A stretch of 64,000 nt of DNA from the NCBI RefSeq assembly GCF_004346165.1, contig NZ_SLZZ01000002.1, positions 248,001-312,000 of the forward strand, read 5' to 3'. The notes beneath the pieces are model-generated. The model was not told where the DNA came from, searched no databases, and worked only from the letters and a program-made list of their open reading frames with translations. The DNA comes from Muricomes intestini. GTDB lineage: Bacteria; Bacillota; Clostridia; Lachnospirales; Lachnospiraceae. Shown here piece by piece: positions 16,335 through 25,611 of the stretch; position 1 is the stretch's first letter; every line of letters begins with the position of its first letter. A program made the translations under genes and the position numbers.

Positions 16335-16546
16335 TCATGCATTCTTCCTCGCCAAAAGCGTGGCACGTATGTCATCAAATGACTCTTGCATGGAGCCGAC
16401 TCTGCCCTCTCTGACATCATCCTCTGCTTCAGCCAGATTGCGGAGCAACACCAACTCTGCCTTCATCTGATAATAGTCCTCCAGCCCGATAACTGCTGTA
16501 TCGCCTCTTCCATTAACCGTAATAATCACCTCCACACTTGCCATGG
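16335..16546 (-). pseudogene. Phd/YefM-type antitoxin cut by an IS
   Basis: The minus strand encodes the C-terminal 70 residues of a Phd/YefM antitoxin: VEVIITVNGRGDTAVIGLED, then YYQMKAELVLLRNLAEAEDD and a basic end. The N-terminal DNA-binding strand and helix are absent because the reading frame is interrupted at about 16545 by the left end of an IS1182-family element. No toxin gene follows downstream. Confidence 0.7.
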
Positions 16547-17856
16547 GGCTGTCGGGAAATAGACAGTTTGAAACGGGGAAGGCCTTATCACGCTCAAAGA
16601 GCTTTTTATAGATGGTACAAAAATAGAAGCGAATGCAAACCGCTATACCTTTGTCTGGCGGGGGAGTATCAACTACAATCTTGCCGGTCTGCCGGATACG
16701 ATAGATACCCTTTATGAAAAGTACAATACACTTCTGCACGAAAACGGATATGGTCCCAAATATGATCTTGGGGATGCGCAGATGTTTCTCATTGAAGGCA
16801 TGGAAAAAGTCAGACGTGTAATTGACGAAAATCGGAAACGGAAGCTGACAAAACATAAGAAACTCTCAAACAATACGGTCATCGAAATTGATAACTGCTC
16901 TCCTCTTGAGATTTTGAAACTCCAGAAGAATCTGATGCGGATTGCAGAGGGTGAGGGAATTTCATTTGTCCATAGTAAGGGAAAACAGAAGACTGAAATA
17001 CAGAAACTGTATGAAGAACTGGAAGAATGCGGGAATCGTCTGATGGGATATAAAGAGTGTTTTGAAATTATGGGAAAAGACCGCAACAGTTATTCCAAAA
17101 CGGATCTGGAAGCAATCTTTATGCGGATGAAGGAAGACCACATGCTTAACGGGCAGTTAAAACCAGCATACAACGTCCAGATCGCGGTGGAAAACTACTT
17201 CATCATTCACGGCTATGTGAGCAACGACCGGACGGATTATAACACTCTGATTCTGGTTCTGGAAAAGCATCGGAAAGCCTTTGGTGAAACATTGGAAGAA
17301 GTGACAGCAGACAGCGGATACTGTAGCGGATGTGAACATAAAGCCCGTTGTCTGTATAAATATGATGCGGAAAAGAATAGCGGCCGGAATAAAGTGATGA
17401 AGATTAATGAGCAGTGGGAAGCCCTGAAAGAAGCATCCAATGCCAATATACAGAGTGAGAAAGGAATCCTGAAGCGTCAGATCCGCTCCATCCAGACCGA
17501 AGGTCACTTTGGAGACATCAAGGAAAACGAAAACTTCCGGCGATTCAATTACCGCAGTTCAGAAAAAGTGTATAAAGAATTCATGCTGTATGCAATGGGT
17601 CGAAATATAAATAAATATCATCGGTTCCTTCACCATGAAATCGAGAAATTCACAGGAAAAGCCGAGCAGAAAACAGCTTAGAGAACAGTGTGCGTCCAGG
17701 GTTATGGAAAAAGGGGGTTTTGCGCCCCAAAATAGGCCGGCTAAAGAAAAAACAAGCATATCTACCAGAGCGTCCTTTGCTGAAAATCATGGAACTCTGT
17801 AGGATATGCTTGTTTTGGTGTAAGAGCCTTAAAAATCGGTATTAACCGACAGCCCC
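16545..17856 (+). mobile_element. IS1182-family element with internal deletion
   Basis: The left end GGGGCTGTCGG (16545) and the right end CCGACAGCCCC (17846-17856) are inverted repeats. GGGGCTGTCGGTTAATACCG, read inward from the right end, is the usual IS1182-type terminus. Between them is only the 3' two-thirds of a transposase, so about 0.4 kb next to the left end has been deleted. Inside, a long hairpin (17748-17762 with 17803-17816, AACAAGCATAT stem) acts as the element's terminator. No convincing target duplication is visible. Confidence 0.75.
16572..17681 (+). pseudogene. IS1182-family transposase lacking its N-terminus
   Basis: The open frame (after a TGA at 16569) reads GLITLKELFIDGTKIEANAN then RYTFVWRGS, the first catalytic Asp block of the IS1182 family. 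It continues through EVTADSGYCSG (second Asp) and the late Glu region TEGHFGDIKENENFRRFNYR to the natural stop at 17681. The first 130 or so residues are missing and there is no start codon with a ribosome site. It belongs to a different subgroup from the 13017 transposase, and the two overlap in domain coverage, so they are not halves of one gene. Confidence 0.85.
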
Positions 17857-17886
17857 CTTTTACTTGTAGCATGGCAAATTTTCTCT

Positions 17887-20800
17887 TTATTTATTTCTTT
17901 TTTTCATCCTGCCAATTACAGTACAGGTACAAACTGCTGCTGAACCAAGTAGTATTATAATAACCAGCATAAGATTTGAAGTATCTCCGGTTTGTGCAGT
18001 CTTCTGAATTTCAGCTTTCTGAGGACTGGTAATTGCTGATTCTTTATCTGCGCCATTGCCTGACCCCGTATTTCCGTCTATTGTGTCTTTACCGCCGTTT
18101 GCTCCATTATTTCCTGAATTATTACCATCAGGATCCTGAGGCGTGCCAGAATCACCGCCATTTTCGTTTTCATCGTCACCTGCTGCTTCAATCTCTCTGA
18201 TTAAATTATCAATCTTTCCGGTCATTTCATCCACATTTGATTGTTCAGCCTCTGGATCATCTGCCATATTCTGTGCATTCTTAAGTAAAGTTTCCGCCTT
18301 CTGTGCCAACTCCTTTGGCAGGTTCCCGGTAGTAAGTGCACGAAGTGCTTCTATACTCTTTTTCAGATTGGACACATCTGCCCTTTCTATCACGCCATTG
18401 ATACGTTCTGTCAGCCGATTAGTCATATCATTAATTTCTTCCTGGGTAGCAGTATCATTATTTTTAATTGCAAGTGCTTCCTGATATAACTCCTTCAGTC
18501 CCTGGATAGAAGAGGGCCTGTATTGGTTCTTATTATCCAGCAATTCACCTGCCAATTCCAATGCTTTATCTAACATCGTATAATCATTCTTAGCAGCCTT
18601 CTCACCGTTCTCAATTACCGACCTGATTGCATCAAACAGTGAAAGTATAGCTGAATCCACATCAGAGATATTTGTCTCACCACTTTCATATACAGCTTTG
18701 GCACTTTCTAAAATCGGAACCAAAGCGTTGATAGCATCCGGATTATAAATATCTTGGTCTTCTATTAAAGAATCACCTGTTTGAATCAAAGCCAGGAGCT
18801 TCGTTTTCAACATTTCAATTCCAGCCACTTCTTTATTATACTTTTTGTATAAATCCAACATGTCATTTACCGCTGTTTCTACTTCTGTGAAACTTATTTC
18901 CTCATCCGGCTTCTCTGAGAAAGCTGCATATTTCTGGAGTATGGTCTGATATGCTTCCCATTCTTCTTCACTTGCAAACCCTTCACTGACAAAATCTTTT
19001 ACCAGATCATAACCCAGATTTACCAGAGCCATATTGCCCCTGAGTACGAGGTTGGCATCGGCGTCTTCCAGTGCAGCAAGTGCCTCGTCTACCACATCCT
19101 GTATGCTGTCTTTATCATCTACAATAGTTTTTGCATAATGATAGGATTCCATAAATGCATTCCAGCTGGATGCAGTATATTTTTCTGCATTGTTTGCCTT
19201 GCCTTCACATTCAGCCAGCTTTCGCTCAAGTTTACTGAAGTCTGTCACTTTAAGATTTTCGTATTCCGTCTTCTTTTCATTTAGGATATTGAATACATTC
19301 CCCAGTTGTTCTAAATCTACCTGATCATTTCCGACAGCCTGAATCTCCCTATTTACTTTTAAGAGTAGAGCTTTAGCATCCTCCAGAGCAGTCCTAAATT
19401 GGATGCCCTCTTCTGCTTCTTCATTAATAGAAATATTCTCTGACTCGTCGATCAGATCACACAATTCTGTTGTATCCAGCACCTGAACATAGAAGTCCAG
19501 CTTTGCACCCGACACAGTATTGAACCTGATCAGACATTTACCATGATTTAATGACGACATAAACTTTGTGCTCAATGCATAATCATCATTTTCGGCCTGA
19601 TAATCTTCACCTTCCATGAGTTCTCTCAGCTTGTTTCCTTCTGGTCCAAAATACTCAATCGAATCTATCAGATCACCGTCCAATTTCACCGGAACCACAA
19701 TCTGATTGTTCTCTTCATCCCTCATGCTTTCATTTTGGTCATATACCGCAATACTCTGGTCAAGTGTAGGATTGAACTCTTTCTCTGAAGCCGGACGCCC
19801 AAATACTTGCAATTCATTTATAGTCGGAGTCCAATATGTGCCTTGAAGCTGATCAACAATCACTACTCTCAGCTTACTTGTGGTCACCGGTTCAAAGCCA
19901 TTGATTTTTTTGTTGCTTCCGATGCCATCATTTACTGTTTTGAAGGTTTCAAACTCTTGCTTCTCTTCATCATACTTCTGAAATTCACATGTTTTTATCC
20001 TGAGTTCAGTATTAGAGTCTTTAAACTCATCCATCAATATTTCCTCAATGACAACTTCTTCCTCAAAATCAAGGTCTAATATAATCGGATATCCATCTTT
20101 CATATCATCCGGGTCACAGCATGCCCAGCGAGTTGTAAAGTCACCATCTACCATTTTATCTGCAGCTAATTCCTGGTAATTACCTTTAGGATGCGTATAA
20201 TTAGCAGTAATCGTCTTATTTAAAGCCAGATTATCATCTGCTTTTATTTTCAAATTCTTAATTGCCAGCTCCAGTTTCTTATATGCTGCGTGTATTTCAC
20301 TGGGGTCCTGCTCAGCCGTCACCTTGCTGACCTCTTTTAAAGTCTGCTGAAAATCCATCCAGGAGGAAAGCCTGTAATCGTCTTTTTTCTTTTCCTGAGC
20401 GGTCTTAATCAGTTCTTTCAAATCTTCAAATGTCTTGTATCTAATCTCTGATGCCTTTTCAAGAGCATTTATGCACTGTTCTAAAGCTTCATATGCATTC
20501 GTAATCTTAATATCAGCTTCGTCTCCATTTAGTTCCTTTGCATAAGCGAGTGCAGAAGCCAAGCTGTTCCATGACTCTTCTGTATACTCTTCCTCTTTAT
20601 ATGACTCTGCCTGTACAATAAGATCCTTAAGTTCCTGAAAGGTAACATAACTCGTGTCTGCCGCACTGTCTGTAACCTTAATGCTACTTACATCACTTAT
20701 CCTTTTTCCTTCGTCAAATAACGCTCCTTTGTATGTCAGATTATATGCTGTTATTTGTTCTTTATAAAGAAGAGATCCTATTGTCGGATCAGAACCATCC

Positions 20801-22923
20801 TTTGTATACCGTATGTCTCCACCATTTGCCCTATTGGTAAACTTCACCATTCCATCCGATTTATCCGGAACGGGTGCCAGGTCTTTTGATAGTTTTTCAT
20901 CATAAGTTTCCGCTGTCTTTCCGACATCTTCTTTGACTTTGAGAATCTTCTCAAGGTTAGCTTTATCGGAGATGGCTTTTTCTCCTGCTGCGATTGCTGC
21001 TTCATACGCATCCTTTGCCTTCTCCACATCTTCTGACGGTTCCAGAAGCATCTGATAAAGCTCTTCTTTTTTCGTTCTTTCTGCCATCAAAGTTTCGAGT
21101 TCTTTAACAGCTTTAATTCTTTCCTGTTCCTGAGGATCCGACTTATCTCCTATCTCTGTCTCCTGAAGCCCAATATCGATTCCATTTCCATAATACAGCT
21201 CCGTCCCAAAGAAGTCTTTATCTCCGCAAGCTGCTACATACTTTCCTGCATCAATCAAAGGACTGTCCTCTTCTAAGCGGAAGTTTTTGGCTGCATCCCG
21301 TATATTTTCTGCCCCTATACCCTTGGGATCGTAATCCAGTGGATCCCCTGCAAATCCCGGGTCTCCGAAATATTCATGTTCATCTTTCGGGTGGTTTGAG
21401 GATTTCTTTCCGGAAGCTTCGTAGAATGCATTATTACTGAATACTGCTTTATCCAGCCCATTGGCTTTACGGTTCCAATTAGTAGGGGTCTGGGATGTAT
21501 TATAAAAGACGTTATTATAAAAATATACTGTATCTTTCAGTACCTCGTCGTGAAAACTCTGGAGCTTTGAGCCATCATAGACAAATACATTATTGAGAAC
21601 ATATGTAGGAGAATAGTTTGTACTCAGCATATTCTTCCAGATAACTCCATTGTCGTTGATACTTAAGTTATATCTGGCTATGGAGTTACTGCTGTTTCCC
21701 ATATATGACATCCATCCGCCCTTATTATCGTGTGAATAATTGTACTGATATGTTACATTAAAATTAGTAAACTCTAAATCCCACGGAGTTGCATCATACT
21801 CATTAGCAGGTCCGTCATAACATTCATTGAACTGCATTACACTGTCACATCCTGCCCATAAGTAAAGCCCTGCCGATACCTGGTTGTATCTTTTTAGAAA
21901 TCCGTTTACTTCGTTGTATTCACAGACCAGATTCTTGGCATCTGCCAGCTGAATCGCGCCCTGCCCAGTGTTTTCGGCGTAATTATTTCCTATATATATG
22001 TCTCTGCTATACAAGTCTCTGCTGCGGACCCATAACTGCTCCCAGCCTTCATGATACTTTCTTGCTTCATCTGTTTCACCAGAACTGCCATCCCTATCAT
22101 AGAACCAGTTAAATGCAAGCTGTATAGCATGCAGTTCACATCTGTCAAAAGTATTGTTTTCAATACGAACATCCTTAAAATAATATCCGGAAGTCCCGTA
22201 GTCGCGATAACTTTTCTCACCGAATACCTGAAATACAATTCCGCCGTAATGAATCTTCTGCCATGTTGACGGGCCGTCAATATCATGAATATCGCAATCA
22301 GATATTCTAAAATAATCCATGATATTATCTTCACCTTCTTCCAACAGATCTGCGTTGATTGAAACATGAATCCCGTCTCTTACAGCCATTCCGCTGGTGA
22401 TATCTGTATTAAAATCATCATCATTAGACAATTCCATATTATGTATTTCCCAGTATTGCTGATTGCGCAGTGAAATTGCCCCGGTCAGTCCAACTTTCTC
22501 AACAATCTTGTCACGGTCTCCGGTACCCCTTATAGGTACTTCTACCTTACCGTTCGTTGCAATATACGGTTTTCCATCTGCCGGATCACCATACATGTCG
22601 ATTGTGATTGGCTTTCCTTCGCTGCCGGAACCCATTGGTCTAAGCTGCTGGTCCTGCCATACTTCTCCGGCCTTTAGCAGAATCCTGTCCCCGGGCTGAA
22701 ACTCTTTCTGGTTCGCCATGGACAGCGTTTTCCATGCCTTGTCTTTGCCTGTCCCGTCATTGTTGTCATTCCCGTTAGATGCATCCAGGAAATAATCCTG
22801 CCCCCCGTATGGGTTCTGCTCCTGTCCTGTATCCGCGGCATAACTTATGATATTGGACGGAAATAGTGTCACTGTCATAACTAAAATAAGAAAACCAGCC
22901 AATATTTTCTTAATCTTCCCCAT
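17887..22923 (-). CDS. Wall-anchored beta-helix enzyme, candidate GH136 lacto-N-biosidase
   Basis: This 1678-residue secreted protein starts at an ATG with GGAGG upstream. It has a signal peptide (residues 1-30, cut after SYAA) and a right-handed parallel beta-helix (about 40-590). It then has a helical linker, a chitobiase-C-terminal-like module (about 692-760, GGDIRYTKDGSDPT), FIVAR-type helical repeats (about 755-895 and 1140-1570), an F5/8-type C carbohydrate-binding domain (about 897-1043) and a Gly/Asn-rich linker. It ends in a sortase signal (TAQTGDTSN, hydrophobic segment, KKRNK). GH136 lacto-N-biosidases are beta-helix enzymes that release lacto-N-biose from lacto-N-tetraose. Asp370 and Asp377 (YDGPANEYDATPW) are seven residues apart, as I recall for the LnbX catalytic pair (D411/D418). 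The next gene encodes a chaperone-like partner. The alternative is another beta-helix glycosidase or lyase. Confidence 0.8.
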   Translation of the reverse strand: MGKIKKILAGFLILVMTVTLFPSNIISYAADTGQEQNPYGGQDYFLDASNGNDNNDGTGKDKAWKTLSMANQKEFQPGDRILLKAGEVWQDQQLRPMGSGSEGKPITIDMYGDPADGKPYIATNGKVEVPIRGTGDRDKIVEKVGLTGAISLRNQQYWEIHNMELSNDDDFNTDITSGMAVRDGIHVSINADLLEEGEDNIMDYFRISDCDIHDIDGPSTWQKIHYGGIVFQVFGEKSYRDYGTSGYYFKDVRIENNTFDRCELHAIQLAFNWFYDRDGSSGETDEARKYHEGWEQLWVRSRDLYSRDIYIGNNYAENTGQGAIQLADAKNLVCEYNEVNGFLKRYNQVSAGLYLWAGCDSVMQFNECYDGPANEYDATPWDLEFTNFNVTYQYNYSHDNKGGWMSYMGNSSNSIARYNLSINDNGVIWKNMLSTNYSPTYVLNNVFVYDGSKLQSFHDEVLKDTVYFYNNVFYNTSQTPTNWNRKANGLDKAVFSNNAFYEASGKKSSNHPKDEHEYFGDPGFAGDPLDYDPKGIGAENIRDAAKNFRLEEDSPLIDAGKYVAACGDKDFFGTELYYGNGIDIGLQETEIGDKSDPQEQERIKAVKELETLMAERTKKEELYQMLLEPSEDVEKAKDAYEAAIAAGEKAISDKANLEKILKVKEDVGKTAETYDEKLSKDLAPVPDKSDGMVKFTNRANGGDIRYTKDGSDPTIGSLLYKEQITAYNLTYKGALFDEGKRISDVSSIKVTDSAADTSYVTFQELKDLIVQAESYKEEEYTEESWNSLASALAYAKELNGDEADIKITNAYEALEQCINALEKASEIRYKTFEDLKELIKTAQEKKKDDYRLSSWMDFQQTLKEVSKVTAEQDPSEIHAAYKKLELAIKNLKIKADDNLALNKTITANYTHPKGNYQELAADKMVDGDFTTRWACCDPDDMKDGYPIILDLDFEEEVVIEEILMDEFKDSNTELRIKTCEFQKYDEEKQEFETFKTVNDGIGSNKKINGFEPVTTSKLRVVIVDQLQGTYWTPTINELQVFGRPASEKEFNPTLDQSIAVYDQNESMRDEENNQIVVPVKLDGDLIDSIEYFGPEGNKLRELMEGEDYQAENDDYALSTKFMSSLNHGKCLIRFNTVSGAKLDFYVQVLDTTELCDLIDESENISINEEAEEGIQFRTALEDAKALLLKVNREIQAVGNDQVDLEQLGNVFNILNEKKTEYENLKVTDFSKLERKLAECEGKANNAEKYTASSWNAFMESYHYAKTIVDDKDSIQDVVDEALAALEDADANLVLRGNMALVNLGYDLVKDFVSEGFASEEEWEAYQTILQKYAAFSEKPDEEISFTEVETAVNDMLDLYKKYNKEVAGIEMLKTKLLALIQTGDSLIEDQDIYNPDAINALVPILESAKAVYESGETNISDVDSAILSLFDAIRSVIENGEKAAKNDYTMLDKALELAGELLDNKNQYRPSSIQGLKELYQEALAIKNNDTATQEEINDMTNRLTERINGVIERADVSNLKKSIEALRALTTGNLPKELAQKAETLLKNAQNMADDPEAEQSNVDEMTGKIDNLIREIEAAGDDENENGGDSGTPQDPDGNNSGNNGANGGKDTIDGNTGSGNGADKESAITSPQKAEIQKTAQTGDTSNLMLVIIILLGSAAVCTCTVIGRMKKRNK

Positions 22924-22932
22924 AAGAACCTC

Positions 22933-23976
22933 CTACTCTTTAAATAGTCTCTCAAGTTTTCCTTTATCAACTGACTCTGCAGAACATTTCTTATATTCAT
23001 TATCTAAAAATTTATTTAGTTTTTCTTCCGCCAGTATTGACCTGATTTGAGTCCCATACAGGTCATCCGACTTGTTTTTATCAAAGGTTTTATTCAAAAT
23101 CTTAATTACGCTGACTACATCCCCATTTGTTACTTGTGTAACTTCATCCTGCTCCATTTCATCCGCTTTCACTCTCACATCGTAACGTGCCTTGAGGTCC
23201 TCCGAATAGCTTTCCCCGGTAAAAGTATATGTATTGGTTTCAACATCCTCCTTGTATTTTTCCTTGATTGCCTGCACCGGAAGGTTCTGACGAAGCATCG
23301 TTTCTATATCCGCAGCTGCAGTCTCCGGATGGGTATGATTGTACAGTCTGACTTCAAGAACCTCTGCTTGTGTGGCATATAGTTTCCATTCATCCTGATT
23401 TGCTTCAAGATAATCTTTTATCTCCTGTTTACTGACATAAAGTTTTTGTCCTTCTTTTTTGCTCAGTTTATTAATTAGATCATTCCTGGTATTTGTGACA
23501 AGATTACTCAAAAATTCCTTCTCTGAAAACTCTTTTTTCCCATATACTATTTTTTTGTCAGCAAAAGCTTGTTCTTTTTCTATATTTCTACTTTCCCTTG
23601 CCTTTTCAATCTCATCATATTCTACAGGAACATCTATCCCGTTCTCCCTTGCCATAGATAAAATCAGTTTATCGGTTATACAATGTTCCAGGGCTTGATA
23701 AACCAGCACCTCAACCGGTTTTTCTCCCCCTGTCTCTTCATACCAGTCTTCTTTTTCATTCAGCTCTTTGTGATGGGTATTATGAAAATAGTTCATAACC
23801 GTACTTTTTTCCATGTCTGAATAGACCTTTAAATCTTTTTCAGTAATCTTATATTCTCCTACCCTTGCATATACAGTATTTCGTTGCAAAAACACAAGAG
23901 CTATAACAAGAATGGCAATAGCAAGTAAAATTGAAATACCTATATATAAGCGTCTCTTTCTTTTTGGTTTTTTCAA
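22933..23976 (-). CDS. Membrane-anchored chaperone of the GH136 enzyme (LnbY type, SurA/PrsA-like)
   Basis: This 347-residue protein has a basic start, one hydrophobic segment at about residues 10-28 (no lipobox Cys) and then an extracellular helical domain. That domain resembles the N-terminal part of SurA/PrsA foldases: VGEYKITEKDLKVYSDMEKS, LVYQALEHCITDKLILSMAR, QEIKDYLEANQDEW. Known GH136 enzymes need a dedicated partner to fold: LnbY in Bifidobacterium longum and the ErLnb136I subunit in Eubacterium ramulus. The position ten bases upstream of the beta-helix gene in one operon fits that job well. The start is a TTG with AAGGAAGG upstream. The C-terminal third could hold a degenerate PPIase domain; no catalytic signature is clear. 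Confidence 0.72.
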   Translation of the reverse strand: MKKPKRKRRLYIGISILLAIAILVIALVFLQRNTVYARVGEYKITEKDLKVYSDMEKSTVMNYFHNTHHKELNEKEDWYEETGGEKPVEVLVYQALEHCITDKLILSMARENGIDVPVEYDEIEKARESRNIEKEQAFADKKIVYGKKEFSEKEFLSNLVTNTRNDLINKLSKKEGQKLYVSKQEIKDYLEANQDEWKLYATQAEVLEVRLYNHTHPETAAADIETMLRQNLPVQAIKEKYKEDVETNTYTFTGESYSEDLKARYDVRVKADEMEQDEVTQVTNGDVVSVIKILNKTFDKNKSDDLYGTQIRSILAEEKLNKFLDNEYKKCSAESVDKGKLERLFKE

Positions 23977-24008
23977 TCAATGCCTTCCTTTTCTAAAATT
24001 GTACTTAC

Positions 24009-25418
24009 TTATTCTTCATTTATCACCTGCACCCCCGAGATTGTCGGATAAATCCGATATTCTGGAAAAGTGATGGTTATCTCACCGGTTTCTACTCTAT
24101 CAAACCTGAGAATCCGTTTATAGCCGATTGTACCGCATTCAACAAGCATTTTTCTCCGGCCGTCTGTGCGGTAATAAATCTGGCATTTTTCAATTCGCTG
24201 GCTGTCGGCTATATACTCTTTGAGTATGATGATATTGCACGAAACCGGCTTTCTCCAATGTAAGGTAATCTGTGGCCGGTTATCATCGGCTGTCGGCTGC
24301 CAGTATATATCTTTTTCATCATCAAGTGCCGCTTTATCTGTCCTGCCCGATGAAAACTCCACCTCTGCGGCAATAACTTCATCATTGCTGCGGAGGTTCT
24401 TAAGTCTGTTGCCCAGCAGTTCCAGTTCCCGGATATCTTCAGGTGCAATCATCCCCTCCGGTGTCGGCGGCAGGTTCAGAAGAAATGTCCCGTTCCCGCC
24501 GACCGAGCAGCAGTACAATTCGAACAATTCATCCCCTGTCCGGACTTTACTGTCCTCATTTTGATGATAGAACCAGCCGGGGCGGATCGAGGTGTTGACT
24601 TCAGCCGGGTACCAGACTAATTCGCCTTCATACTCAGCCAGCACTTCCCGGCTTCCCAGGTTTTCTTCACCGGAAGTAAGCTTGCGTGAGAATTTTCCAT
24701 CGTCAACCTTCTGTGACTTTTCGGCAACCTTTTCAACATCCCGCAGCGCACTTGGTACGACGCTCCACTCTTCTGCCCTTGTCTGTCCGGCTTCATTTCC
24801 AATCCATCGGACATCAGGCCCGCAGACAGCGATAACCGCTTCCGGCTGATGCTTACGGATAGTGTCATAATAGCGTTCCCAGTCGTAAACCTGCTTTTTC
24901 CCGTCTGCCCCTTCGCCGTTGGCGCCGTCAAACCATACTTCAAAAATGTCGCCATAACCGGTCAGCAGTTCTTCCAATTGTCTGACATAAAAGTCGTCAT
25001 AGGCTTTGCCTTCACCGTAACTCGCTTCCGTACGATCCCATGGTGAGAGATAAATGCCAAATTTAAGACCTTCCTCACAGCAGGCTTCGGACATTTCTTT
25101 TACCACGTCACCATGTCCATTCTGCCATGGCGTTTGAGCCACAGTGTGTTTTGAGTATTTACTTGGCCATAAGCAGAATCCATCATGGTGTTTGCAGGTT
25201 AAGATTGCCCCTCTCATTCCGGCTGCTTTCATTGCCTGTACCCACTGCCGGCAGTCTAAGTGCTGAGGATTAAACAGTGACAGATCCTCATAACCCAGCC
25301 CCCACTCCCGGTCAGTCATTGTATTCATGCCAAAATGAATAAAACCATAAAACTCCATTTTCTGCCAGGCAAGCTGGCGCTCAGACGGCTTTATTGATAC
25401 TGCGTAGTTAATGTCCAC
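24009..25418 (-). CDS. GH29 alpha-L-fucosidase
   Basis: This 469-residue enzyme has no signal peptide, so it acts in the cytoplasm. It has the GH29 (beta/alpha)8 core: MEFYGFIHFGMNTMTDREWG, LTCKHHDGFCLWPSKYSKHT, KFGIYLSPWDR, and the nucleophile Asp164 in FEVWFDGANGEG. A C-terminal beta-sandwich follows from about residue 350. Family members remove alpha-1,2/3/4-linked fucose. The HHDGF and WFDG pattern with a short chain resembles the GH29-B group that attacks Lewis-type alpha-1,3/4 branches, but subgroup is inference. The start is a GTG nine bases after GGAG. In this operon it would defucosylate imported type-1 chain fragments such as lacto-N-biose carrying fucose. Confidence 0.9.
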   Translation of the reverse strand: MDINYAVSIKPSERQLAWQKMEFYGFIHFGMNTMTDREWGLGYEDLSLFNPQHLDCRQWVQAMKAAGMRGAILTCKHHDGFCLWPSKYSKHTVAQTPWQNGHGDVVKEMSEACCEEGLKFGIYLSPWDRTEASYGEGKAYDDFYVRQLEELLTGYGDIFEVWFDGANGEGADGKKQVYDWERYYDTIRKHQPEAVIAVCGPDVRWIGNEAGQTRAEEWSVVPSALRDVEKVAEKSQKVDDGKFSRKLTSGEENLGSREVLAEYEGELVWYPAEVNTSIRPGWFYHQNEDSKVRTGDELFELYCCSVGGNGTFLLNLPPTPEGMIAPEDIRELELLGNRLKNLRSNDEVIAAEVEFSSGRTDKAALDDEKDIYWQPTADDNRPQITLHWRKPVSCNIIILKEYIADSQRIEKCQIYYRTDGRRKMLVECGTIGYKRILRFDRVETGEITITFPEYRIYPTISGVQVINEE

Positions 25419-25431
25419 GTTATCTGTCTCC

Positions 25432-25611
25432 TCAATTGAATTTTCGATTGTAGTTCCAAATCTGAATCAGGATACCTGCCAGTCCGATTAGCTGAATACC
25501 GAGATACTTATATCCGATGGTCTGCCGTCCATAGATAACCAATGCAAAGCAGACCAAAAAAACAACCAGATTAATTAATACATTTAATTTTGCTTTAATT
25601 GATTCCGACAT
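25432..25611 (-). CDS. 59-residue membrane protein between GH29 and GH112
   Basis: This short frame (MSESIKAKLNVLINLVVFLV at its start, ending YNRKFN) encodes two hydrophobic helices (about 11-28 and 35-52) joined by the polar turn YGRQTIGYKY. Its ATG lies inside the 3' end of the GH112 gene, overlapping it by 17 bases in another frame, so translation is probably coupled. It stops 13 bases before the GH29 start. I do not recognise a function. Small two-helix proteins inside glycan operons may assist a transporter or be conserved DUF proteins. Confidence 0.7.
   Translation of the reverse strand: MSESIKAKLNVLINLVVFLVCFALVIYGRQTIGYKYLGIQLIGLAGILIQIWNYNRKFN

Noticed and set aside
16335-16856. 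A 173-residue minus-strand protein
   Set aside because: Its N-terminal two-thirds is antisense to the IS1182 transposase relic. Only the last 70 residues belong to the cut antitoxin.
13017-17681. The two IS1182-family fragments could be halves of one split transposase
   Set aside because: Both contain the first catalytic Asp block with different sequences (LKRMDSMMVASNIKKMG and LFIDGTKIEANANRY), and their domain coverage overlaps. They come from different elements.
17900-19900. Repetitive helical segments as a CRISPR or tandem DNA repeat
   Set aside because: The repeats are protein-level FIVAR modules with low DNA identity and no regular spacers.
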